Positions 54,977 through 62,555 of a stretch of 64,000 nucleotides of DNA are shown here, piece after piece. Source of the stretch: Salinactinospora qingdaonensis (lineage in GTDB: Bacteria > Actinomycetota > Actinomycetes > Streptosporangiales > Streptosporangiaceae); contig NZ_BAABDD010000001.1 of the NCBI RefSeq assembly GCF_039539445.1, positions 62,001 through 126,000 on the forward strand, given 5' to 3'. The notes under the pieces are model-generated. The model did not search any database. It worked only from the letters and a program-made list of their open reading frames with translations, and had not been told where the DNA came from. How positions within the stretch are numbered: the stretch's first letter is position 1; each line of letters opens with the position of its first letter. The position numbers and the translations under genes are program-made.

Positions 54977-56053
54977 ATGGCGAGCGGCTCCACGATCAAA
55001 TGCGTGGCCTGGGATCTCGACGGCACGCTGTGGGATGAGGTGGCGATCGAGCGAACCGATAGCGCGCTGCCCCAACCCACCGCCGAGGTGCTGCGGGCAA
55101 TCGACCGACTGGCCGAACGCGGTGTGGTCAGCAGCGTGGCCAGCCGTACCGACCCGACGCTGCTGACAGCGCTACAGCAGCGAGACGACCTGGCGTCGCG
55201 TTTCGTCGCCCCCCAGTTGGCCTGGCAGGACAAGAGCGTTTCGCTACGCCGGATCAGCGAGGAACTGGGGATCGGCACCGACGCACTGGCGCTGGTCGAT
55301 GACGATGCCTACGAGCGCGCCGAGGTGCGCGCTGCGCTGCCTGAGGCGCTGGTGTTAGCTCCCGAGCAGGTCGCCGGTCTTCTCGACTCGCTGCCCGCCG
55401 ACCCCGACACGCTGACCCCTGAGGCTCGCGCCCGTGTGCGGCGCTACCGCGAGGAGGAACAGCGCAAGCAGGCGGAGTCGGCCTTCACCGGTTCCCGCGA
55501 GGAGTTCCTGGCGTGGTGCCGGATGCGGCTGCGGCTGCGCACAGCCGAGGCCGGCGACGTGGCCCGGGTGGCCGAGCTTGCGGCGCGCACGCATCGGCTC
55601 AACTCCAGCCAACTCGCCCCCGAAGCCGAGGAGGTCGCGGCGGCACTGGCGCAGCCGCAGCGGTGGCACGTACCGGTGGCCGAGTTGAGCGACCGTTTCG
55701 GCGCCTACGGTCTGATCGGCGCGGCCTTGGTGCAACGGGAGGTGGCTGCGGAGCCCGACGCCTGGGAGATTCGACTGCTCGCCCTGTCGTGTCGGGTGGC
55801 AGGGCGCGGGGTCGCCCGAGACTTTGTGCGCTGGATCATGGACACGGCGCGCCAGGCGGGGGCGGCCAGGGTGCGGTTGGTGCTGCGGCCCACCGACACC
55901 AATACCGAACTACGTATCCTGCTGCGCCAGTGTGGCTTGCAGGCCGGCGGCGCGTGGGACGAGGAGGGGCGCGCGGTCCTGCGGCGAGAGTTGGTCGAAC
56001 CGCTGCCGGCCTATTCGCCCTGGCTGAGTCGAGACGAGGAGGGGCGCGCGTGA
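54977..56053 (+). CDS. FkbH-like HAD-IIIC phosphatase/GNAT fusion
   Basis: 358 residues. The HAD nucleophile motif is AWDLDGTLWDE (Asp13, Asp15), where typical FkbH has DLDNTLWGG. SSVASRTDP is motif II, and WQDKSVSLRRISEELGIG with ALVDDDAYERAEVRAALPE gives motifs III-IV. The C-terminal third is a GNAT-like domain (RTHRLNSS, RGVARDFVRWI). FkbH dephosphorylates 1,3-bisphosphoglycerate and loads the glyceryl unit onto an ACP. This protein lacks the long N-terminal region of many FkbH proteins and has altered motif I, so loading activity is plausible but unproven. It overlaps the ACP gene by four bases. Confidence 0.85.
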   Translation: MASGSTIKCVAWDLDGTLWDEVAIERTDSALPQPTAEVLRAIDRLAERGVVSSVASRTDPTLLTALQQRDDLASRFVAPQLAWQDKSVSLRRISEELGIGTDALALVDDDAYERAEVRAALPEALVLAPEQVAGLLDSLPADPDTLTPEARARVRRYREEEQRKQAESAFTGSREEFLAWCRMRLRLRTAEAGDVARVAELAARTHRLNSSQLAPEAEEVAAALAQPQRWHVPVAELSDRFGAYGLIGAALVQREVAAEPDAWEIRLLALSCRVAGRGVARDFVRWIMDTARQAGAARVRLVLRPTDTNTELRILLRQCGLQAGGAWDEEGRAVLRRELVEPLPAYSPWLSRDEEGRA

Positions 56054-56346
56054 ACGCGGCAACGGAGACCTATCCATACGTCGAGCAGACGATCCGGGAA
56101 CTCCTGGCCGAGGCGGTCCTGACCGAGCCGGGCGAGCTCGACCACCTGCCCGCCGAGACCTCGCTGTTTGCTCCCGAGATCGGTTTGGAGTCCCTGTCGG
56201 GCATGCGGCTGCTGGCGGCGGTGCACCGGCGCTTCGGCGTGGATGTGGCTGCTGAAGACCTCAACCTGGACGCGCTGGAGTCCATCGCCGCCCTGACCGG
56301 TTTCGTGGCCACACGGGTGGCCGAGCCGCCCTCCGACGGGCCGTGA
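56050..56346 (+). CDS. Acyl carrier protein (stand-alone)
   Basis: 98-residue carrier protein. The phosphopantetheine serine is Ser48 in IGLESLSGM; helix II (LSGMRLLAAVHRRFG) follows. The GTG at 56050 overlaps the TGA of the FkbH-like gene (GTGA). No ketosynthase or adenylation domain is nearby, so it is probably the acyl donor for the GNAT enzyme or an exported intermediate rather than part of a polyketide line. Confidence 0.9.
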   Translation: MNAATETYPYVEQTIRELLAEAVLTEPGELDHLPAETSLFAPEIGLESLSGMRLLAAVHRRFGVDVAAEDLNLDALESIAALTGFVATRVAEPPSDGP

Positions 56347-57157
56347 GGCAAACCGACGCGAGGAGCATGTGGGCGGGAGAGGGGCCTGGTCGCACCCGTA
56401 GTGGCCGGTGACACGCCCCCTCGCTCGGGATTCCCTAACATCACCTGGGAATCCCTATTCCCATTCGGGAATCCCTGTTATTGGATACCATGATCCACAA
56501 CAGGGCCTCACGAAGAGGACATATTCTAGTATGAGGACCCAAGAAAATCCAGGACCAGCCAGGGCTTGGATGGCCACATACGGCCACAGGTATATATGAT
56601 GACGATTTCGCACTTCACCCAGGAGACGACTGGAATCACCCCAGCCAGGGAAAGTGTATAGTTTTATTGCATAGGGATTACGCAATTAGTCATTATGTGC
56701 GTATCTCCCCCCGTGCCTCCACCGATTCGAGGAATCATCATGCCTGGGACCAGGTGCCATGTCCATGTCTCGTGGGTACATGCGTACACGCGTACACACG
56801 TTCGGGGTGCGGCCGACCCGGGATAAGTGACAGGTCTCCCCTCGCTTACGTACCACAAGAACACATGGGGGCTGGAGACACCCAGGGCGCTACTAAGTGC
56901 TGCCTCATCGACGCGGACCGCGCCCTGCCGGTGCCCTCTCAAGCGGAGCGCGGCCACGGCGGTCCTCTGGCGATGCGCGTTGCGGCGAGAGACGCGGGGC
57001 GGCGGAGACCACCTTTGCGGTCCTAGGAGGCCGCGATCGGGGCGAGCCAGGTCGACAGAGTGATCGGCGACCGTCCCCGCTTGCGCGGCGGAACCGATGG
57101 GAGACCAACGAGCTGACCAGTCGCGATCGGAACCCGTCGATAGAGCGGAATGACACC
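56347..57157. other. 811-bp AT-rich regulatory interval
   Basis: Lower GC than the flanks, especially 56430-56700; no gene supported. It contains three GGGAWTCCC palindromes at 20-bp spacing and, at 56776-56799, three 8-bp tandem units (GTACATGC, GTACACGC, GTACACAC). It probably includes the promoter of the LuxR-type gene. Confidence 0.6.
56427..56475. repeat. Three GGGAWTCCC palindromes at exact 20-bp spacing
   Basis: GGGATTCCC (56427-56435), GGGAATCCC (56447-56455) and GGGAATCCC (56467-56475). Each is a 9-bp palindrome with one central base. The 20-bp period is close to two helical turns, so all three face the same side of the DNA, as expected for cooperative protein binding. Confidence 0.75.
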
Positions 57158-58447
57158 ATGCTGCAATCACGGATGTCAGAGGTGCATCAGAAACAGATAG
57201 CGTCCCTGCCTGAGCTCGTCGGCCGCGAAAAAGAGGTGGAGACGCTCTCTCGGATGCTGCGGTCCACGACCGGGCCGGTGGTCATCGCGGGCCCGATCGG
57301 CTCGGGCAAGAGCCGGCTCGCTCTGGAAGTCGCCAACGCCTTGAGACATCTGTTTCCGAGAGGAATTCACATTCTGGATTGCTCCGCCGCCGAAAGTCTT
57401 GAACAACTTACGCGGGAACTGGTGGAGTACAGTGGCGAGATTGGGGACGGCCCGGAAAACCATGGGGGCCAGCTCATTATCGTCGATAACTACGCCCCCG
57501 GCCATGAAGGGGTGGCTTGGGGGGTGCTCACGCTCGTGTCGCGCTCTGCCAACCTCAGTGTGCTGGTGACGAGCAACGAGTCCGTGCGCATATACGGCGG
57601 CCAGATATTTGAACTCGACCCGCTCCCCGTCCCTCCGGCCTCCCCGGAGACCTCCCTTGAAGACGTCCTGTCGGCCGCGGCGACGAAACTGCTCATACGC
57701 CGCTCCGGTTACCTGCCTGCCTACACGTCTCTCACCGAGGAGCACAAGCTAGCCCTGCTAGGGCTCGTCAACGATCTCGACGGTCTCCCGCTGGCCATCG
57801 AGCTCGCGGCGCCATGGCTGAGAGTCCTGGACCCGCTGTCCCTTCGAAGACGCCTCGCGGAAGGGATCGGGATTCTCAGCGTCAATTGGGGAGCCGTGTC
57901 GCTGCGCCATGACAGTATGCGCGAGGCGTTGGAACGACATTTCCGCGTGCTGCCACCTTCGGCGCAAGATATGCTCGTGCAGCTCAGCCGCTATGACGAG
58001 TTCACCTTCGACAGCGTACACAGTTTACTGTCCGATCCCCCCGAGAGCGTGGACCAAACCCTTCGCCTCTTGATCGAGGAGCACCTGCTACGGGTGACCA
58101 ACAAGAACATGGTCCAGCCGCTCATCACCCACCTCAACCTCGTGCGGACCTTTGTGCAGGAAAAGACCGGGGAAATCCCCGCCGGCGCGGGCATGCGCTC
58201 CTATCCCCCACCGCAACACGTCGAAGACACCGACAAATCGGTGCTGACCCCGCGACAGCGTCAGGTCGCGGGGCTCGTGGCCAACGGGATGACGAACCGG
58301 GAGATTTCCAAAAGACTCGGGATCGCCGAGTGGACGGCGGTCAACCATGTGCGCGAGGTCATGCGCAAGTTACAACTCTCGTCTCGGGTCCAAATCGCCA
58401 ACTGGGTCTCGGGAAAACGGGAGAGCCCGGAAACGACGGCCCTGTAA
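57158..58447 (+). CDS. ATP-binding LuxR-family transcriptional regulator
   Basis: 429 residues. An N-terminal NTPase domain has Walker A GPIGSGKS (45-52) and Walker B LIIVDN (106-111), then a winged-helix-like region (about 240-330). A C-terminal LuxR/FixJ helix-turn-helix covers 363-417 (LTPRQRQVAGLVANGMTNREISKRLG). Unlike MalT/LAL regulators of 850 or more residues it has no TPR array, so it is a short ATPase-LuxR form. ATG 57158 begins the domain homology; the ribosome binding site is poor. Position beside the biosynthetic genes suggests a pathway-specific regulator. The 20-bp GGGAWTCCC repeats upstream may be its own sites. Confidence 0.85.
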   Translation: MLQSRMSEVHQKQIASLPELVGREKEVETLSRMLRSTTGPVVIAGPIGSGKSRLALEVANALRHLFPRGIHILDCSAAESLEQLTRELVEYSGEIGDGPENHGGQLIIVDNYAPGHEGVAWGVLTLVSRSANLSVLVTSNESVRIYGGQIFELDPLPVPPASPETSLEDVLSAAATKLLIRRSGYLPAYTSLTEEHKLALLGLVNDLDGLPLAIELAAPWLRVLDPLSLRRRLAEGIGILSVNWGAVSLRHDSMREALERHFRVLPPSAQDMLVQLSRYDEFTFDSVHSLLSDPPESVDQTLRLLIEEHLLRVTNKNMVQPLITHLNLVRTFVQEKTGEIPAGAGMRSYPPPQHVEDTDKSVLTPRQRQVAGLVANGMTNREISKRLGIAEWTAVNHVREVMRKLQLSSRVQIANWVSGKRESPETTAL

Positions 58448-58475
58448 ACCGGGAGCGCTCATGGCCTCATGAGAA

Positions 58476-58522
58476 CGCCCCTTCGGTACCGACGGGGCAA
58501 GGTCGGTTGCACCGAAGGGGCG
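58476..58522 (+). terminator. Terminator after the LuxR-family gene
   Basis: Perfect 12-bp arms CGCCCCTTCGGT / ACCGAAGGGGCG with a 23-base loop, 28 bp past the stop. Confidence 0.6.
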
Positions 58523-58641
58523 CCGAGCCGCGCAACCACAAAAGCGGGCCGAAAGAGGCCGGCCCCCTGCGGTCGCAGTGAGCCCCGAGCGACGACTGTC
58601 ACCTGGCCCGCGTAACGCCCACCGGCCAACAGCCGGGACCC

Positions 58642-59088
58642 TCAGCGTTTGGGGGGCGTCATCCTGGTGCTGACAGCGAGCCGGTTGTAGACGTTGATCA
58701 GCCCGATCGCCATAAGCAGCGTGGCGATCTCGCGCTCAGAGAAGTGGCGGGCCACCTCGTCGTAAGTCGCGTCAGCGACCCCGTGCTCACCGAGCTTGGT
58801 CACCTCGTCGACGAGAGCCAGGACCGCACGTTCAGACTCGGTGAAGTGGTCGCCGGCCTCCCGCCATGTCGCGACGAGGAAGAGCCGCTGCTGGGACTCC
58901 CCGCCCTTGAGAGCGTCATTAGAGTGCATGTCGACGCAGAACGCGCAGCCGTTCAGGTAGGACGCGCGAAGCTTGACGAGCTCGTGAACCTCACGGTCAA
59001 TGACTGAGTCAACAATCTCGCCGAGTTCGGCGAGCTTTTGGTACGCCTCGGGAAGCTGCCTGCCGGCTTGAACCCGGTTGTGGCTCAT
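58642..59088 (-). CDS. Carboxymuconolactone decarboxylase / AhpD-like protein
   Basis: 148-residue AhpD-like protein. The redox motif is CAFC (Cys48, Cys51) with His55 in NGCAFCVDMHSND, the alkylhydroperoxidase core; the rest is helical (VLALVDEVTKL, ERE IATLLMAIGLINVYNR-type helices). It probably reduces peroxides through the vicinal thiols. Next to a biosynthetic cluster it may protect against redox-active products such as phenazines (inference). GGAGG lies about ten bases before the ATG at 59088. Confidence 0.85.
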   Translation of the reverse strand: MSHNRVQAGRQLPEAYQKLAELGEIVDSVIDREVHELVKLRASYLNGCAFCVDMHSNDALKGGESQQRLFLVATWREAGDHFTESERAVLALVDEVTKLGEHGVADATYDEVARHFSEREIATLLMAIGLINVYNRLAVSTRMTPPKR

Positions 59089-59376
59089 AAAAGGAGATCC
59101 TCCGCATCAAAACCTCGGGCCTCATCACAGAGAGGCCCGAGAAAGAGACCTTAGCCCCTGTGTGCGAAGCGCGGCTATAGCAATTAACTGTCAGATGGGT
59201 CCCCCGCCGCAAGAACGCGCGTCCGCCGCCACACCACGACACACACCACGACAATCGTGCGGGTCGGCACCAGCGGCTTGGACCACGTCGCACCAGTGTG
59301 ACCCTCGAGGCGGCTGCTACCGCAGCGGCGCGTAGCAACCTCACAGCCCCCAGCTAGCAATTTATAGCAAAACCTC

Positions 59377-59400
59377 CCTATGGCAATGACTGGTCATAGG
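59377..59400. promoter_or_regulatory. Dyad CCTATG-N12-CATAGG
   Basis: Six-base inverted repeat arms separated by 12 bases. It is part of a cluster of dyads upstream of the acid-reductase operon; a repressor or activator site is plausible. Confidence 0.4.
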
Positions 59401-59413
59401 ATTGCTATTTCCC

Positions 59414-59429
59414 GTCGATGTAGATCGAC
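59414..59429. promoter_or_regulatory. Perfect 16-bp dyad GTCGAT-gtag-ATCGAC
   Basis: Six-base arms, four-base spacer, typical of a dimeric regulator site. Confidence 0.45.
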
Positions 59430-59445
59430 ATACGATTTTGGTGTT

Positions 59446-59465
59446 TTGTTCTCAAAGGAGAACAA
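59446..59465. promoter_or_regulatory. Perfect 20-bp dyad TTGTTCTC-aaag-GAGAACAA
   Basis: Eight-base arms with a four-base spacer; the best dyad of the interval. Alternatively a short hairpin in a leader RNA. Confidence 0.55.
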
Positions 59466-59966
59466 CGCGGGAAGGTGCACTTTGCCGCAGAAACAAGGGA
59501 CACCTGCAAATGGAACAGGATGAAGCAACACCCCTATCCATCAAAAAGTAAATTCCGCCACAAAAGCGCACCTCCAACTCACCTCAGCTCGCGCAACTCC
59601 CCCAAACGCTACCTGCCCAGCGCAGCAGAAAAAGCTTCCAGAGAGTCAAGAAACGAGGCCACCCCTCGATTCCAACTCAGGCTCCCCGAAGCCCCCGACG
59701 GTGCTCGCTGGACGTACGAACCTGTTCAGATCGCTGAACCGTTCCTCCTGCTCGGCTGAGACGCGGCGGGCGGCCCCAGATTCTTCCGCCACACCAAATT
59801 ACTTGAAAAAAGTAGGCCGCGGTGCCAGAGAGTCGAGCGCCGAAAAATTCGGGCGCGCAAGGGAATCCCGAGAATCCACCTCCCCCTCTCTTGGCAGCCC
59901 ATATCAATCACCCCCATCCTCACCCACCCATGAGGGCATAACGCCCTGTTGACCCCAGAGGCATGT

Positions 59967-61052
59967 ATGACAGACATCTTGCACGACATTTCGGCAGAGC
60001 AGGCCACGCAAGATCCAGACAGTTATATGCGTGAGGTCCTGCGATGGCACTTCTCCCCCGAGACCGGTTCCCCTTTCTGGGTCAAACGGGCGGCCGAACT
60101 GGATTTCGACCCGATCGACGACATCAAACAGTTGAGCGACCTGCGTCGCTTCGCCGATCTCAGCGACGAACTGTGCACCGTCCCGGCCGAGGAACTCATC
60201 CCCGCCGGTGCGCAGGGTGAGCCCTTCGAGGTGTTCGAATCGGGCGGCAGCACGGGGGCTCCCAAGCGCGTCGTCGACAGCGCATCGCGCGGCAGAAACG
60301 TCGAGTGGGTCAGCGATGTGCTAGGTGAGCACGGTTTTCCCGACAGCGGGCACTGGCTACACATCGGCCCTAGCGGTCCCCACGTGGTCGGACGCACGAT
60401 CAAGCATCTGGCGGCCAAACGCGGCTCCCTGTGCTTCACCGTCGACTTCGACCCCCGTTGGGTCAAGAAGCTGCTCTCCCAAGGACGCACCGAACTCGCC
60501 AACGAGTACCGCGAGTACCTCCTCGATCAGGTTGAACTGATAGCGCGCTCCCAAGACATCCGAACCCTGTTCATCACGCCTCCCGTATTGGAAGCGCTGT
60601 GCTCCCGCAGCACCCTGTACGACCTCCTCGCGGAGCGGCTGCGTGGCTTGCTGTGGGCGGGCACGAGCGTCAGCGCCGAAACGCTCTGGCAGATCGAGAA
60701 CGTCTTCTTCCCCAACGCCGCTGTCGCGGCCATCTACGGCAACACCCTCATGGGAATCGCACCCCAGCGCCCCCGTGCCGCTGGTGACCAGGACTCCTGC
60801 GTGTTCGACCCGTTCTTCCCACAGTCGGTCGTCGAGGTCATCGACCCTGAGCACGGGCAGCAGGTCGACTACGGAGAGCGCGGACGGGTGCTGATGCACC
60901 TGCTCAGCCGCGACATGTTCTTGCCCAACGTCCTCGAACGCGACACGGCCATCCGCATGGCACCACCCCAAGGCGGCACCGTTGACGGCCTCGCCGATAT
61001 CGCCCCCTTCCACGACGGGTCCGGACCGAAGATCATCGAGGGAGTGTACTGA
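59967..61052 (+). CDS. Aryl/acyl-adenylating enzyme (EhpF/GriD-like, LuxE-related)
   Basis: 361-residue short ANL-superfamily protein lacking the C-terminal lid domain. The P-loop-like motif is ESGGSTGAPKR near residue 92. Size and layout match EhpF, which activates phenazine-1,6-dicarboxylate, and GriD of grixazone synthesis. It would adenylate a carboxylic acid for reduction by the next protein. ATG 59967 has AGAGG seven bases upstream. Its TGA overlaps the ATG of the reductase (TGATG), so the two are made together. Confidence 0.8.
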   Translation: MTDILHDISAEQATQDPDSYMREVLRWHFSPETGSPFWVKRAAELDFDPIDDIKQLSDLRRFADLSDELCTVPAEELIPAGAQGEPFEVFESGGSTGAPKRVVDSASRGRNVEWVSDVLGEHGFPDSGHWLHIGPSGPHVVGRTIKHLAAKRGSLCFTVDFDPRWVKKLLSQGRTELANEYREYLLDQVELIARSQDIRTLFITPPVLEALCSRSTLYDLLAERLRGLLWAGTSVSAETLWQIENVFFPNAAVAAIYGNTLMGIAPQRPRAAGDQDSCVFDPFFPQSVVEVIDPEHGQQVDYGERGRVLMHLLSRDMFLPNVLERDTAIRMAPPQGGTVDGLADIAPFHDGSGPKIIEGVY

Positions 61053-62425
61053 TGAGCGACACCCTGACGCTCACCCAGATCCAGCCCATCATTTGCGGTG
61101 AGACGGCTCCCAGCAGGGACCGGGTGCAACTGGACGGGGTCGACGGGCAGCCACTGGCCGATATCGGCACCGCTCCCCGACTCTTGGCCCAAGCCGCCGT
61201 CACCAAAATGCGCAGCGCCTTGGACCCAAGCGTGCCCAGCGCCGAGATTTTCGCAACGGCCGGCCAACTCTTCGCCACCGCCGAGGTCGGCGGGGAGAGC
61301 CCCCAGGAGTACCGGCAGCGGGTCAGCGCCGCTACCGGGGCTCCCATCGGCGTTATCGACCGGGCGAGCGCGGGGATCGCCACGGAACTGGGGCAAACTG
61401 ACCTGCTGAACAGCTCGGAGTTGCCCGCTCCCTTCGCGGTCCCCGGTTTCGAGACACGCTGGGTTCCACGGGGCGCCCTCCTGGCCGCGATCGTGCCCAA
61501 CAACCACCCCGAACCCAACGTTTCGTGGGTGCGCTCGCTGTCCTTGGGCTACAGCGTCGCGGTCAAACCGGGAAGCCGTGATCCGTTCACGCCGCGGCGC
61601 CTGATCCGCTCGCTCCTCGACGCCGGCTTGCCCCCCGAGAAGGTGAGCTTGCTGCCGGGGGGCCACGAGATCGGCGAGCACCTCCTCGCCCAAGCTGACC
61701 TCAGCCTGTTCTACGGCGGCCCCGACGCGGTGAAGCGCTGGCGCACCAACAACGAGATCCTGGTGCGCGGCCCCGGCCATAGCAAGGCCCTGATCGACGT
61801 GCCCGTAACCGAGGAGCTCATCGGCGATCTGGCGTCCTGGGTCGCCGGCGACGGCGGTGTGCGGTGCAACAACATTTCGGCAGTGCTGACGAGCCAAGAC
61901 CACCGGGAGCTGGCCGACCGGCTGGCAGAGCGCCTGGCCGCACTGCCAACGACTGCCGCCACCGACCCTACGGCCGTGCTGCCGGCGATCCGCACCGAGG
62001 ACGCCGAGGCGATGCGCGCCTACCTGGCGACATTGAGCGAGGGTGCCGTTGACCACTCAAGCCCCCGCTACCCCGACGGGGTCGTGAGCCAGACAGCGAG
62101 CGGCACCACCGTGCTGCGTCCACTCGTGCTCTCCACCGACGACCCCACAGATCAACGACTGGGAACTGAACTGCCGTTCCCGTTCGTGATGGTGGCGCCG
62201 TGGCGTGAGGAGCACGGTAGCGCTCCCCTCGGCGGTTCGCTGGTGGTCAACGTCCTCACATCCCGGGATGACCTTGTCGAGCGGCTGGTTCGGGAGCCAA
62301 GCGTGCGCAAGGTCGTCTCCGGTCAACTCCTGCCCTGGGCCTCGCGCCCCGAACTGCCCCACGACGGCAGCCTCGCGGGCTTTTTGATGGAGCCCAAGGC
62401 TGTGGTGAGCGAGGTTTCCGCCTAA
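61052..62425 (+). CDS. Acyl/aryl-acid reductase (LuxC family; EhpG/GriC-like)
   Basis: 457-residue aldehyde-dehydrogenase-fold reductase of the LuxC family. The active-site cysteine is Cys272 in GDGGVRCNNISAVL. NAD(P)-binding features AAIVPNNHPEPN and VKPGSRDPFTPRRLI precede it. With the adenylating partner it would reduce a carboxylic acid to an aldehyde, as do EhpF/EhpG in D-alanylgriseoluteic acid synthesis and GriC/GriD in grixazone synthesis. Translationally coupled to the previous gene. The acid substrate is not shown by sequence. Confidence 0.8.
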   Translation: MSDTLTLTQIQPIICGETAPSRDRVQLDGVDGQPLADIGTAPRLLAQAAVTKMRSALDPSVPSAEIFATAGQLFATAEVGGESPQEYRQRVSAATGAPIGVIDRASAGIATELGQTDLLNSSELPAPFAVPGFETRWVPRGALLAAIVPNNHPEPNVSWVRSLSLGYSVAVKPGSRDPFTPRRLIRSLLDAGLPPEKVSLLPGGHEIGEHLLAQADLSLFYGGPDAVKRWRTNNEILVRGPGHSKALIDVPVTEELIGDLASWVAGDGGVRCNNISAVLTSQDHRELADRLAERLAALPTTAATDPTAVLPAIRTEDAEAMRAYLATLSEGAVDHSSPRYPDGVVSQTASGTTVLRPLVLSTDDPTDQRLGTELPFPFVMVAPWREEHGSAPLGGSLVVNVLTSRDDLVERLVREPSVRKVVSGQLLPWASRPELPHDGSLAGFLMEPKAVVSEVSA

Positions 62426-62555
62426 TCGGCTGTCATGCCACCCCGGCCGAGCACAGCGGACAGCGCGCGGGCCGGGGACGCAGACATGGCTTTTCCGCCC
62501 CAAAAGGGCGCGACAGGGAGCCAACGACTCACCCTCCTGATAGGAGCACCGACCC

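Larger units (their letters stand above)
59089..59966. other. 878-bp AT-rich, palindrome-rich promoter interval
   Basis: Between the AhpD-like gene and the acid-reductase operon. No gene supported. It contains several perfect dyads within 59377-59465 (listed separately), and TAGCAAT repeats near 59177, 59354 and, inverted, 59401. It is expected to carry the promoters of both flanking operons. Confidence 0.55.

Noticed and set aside
59475..59759. 94-codon frame in the AT-rich spacer
   Set aside because: Lys/Ser/Pro-rich low-complexity product without third-position GC bias; no domain.
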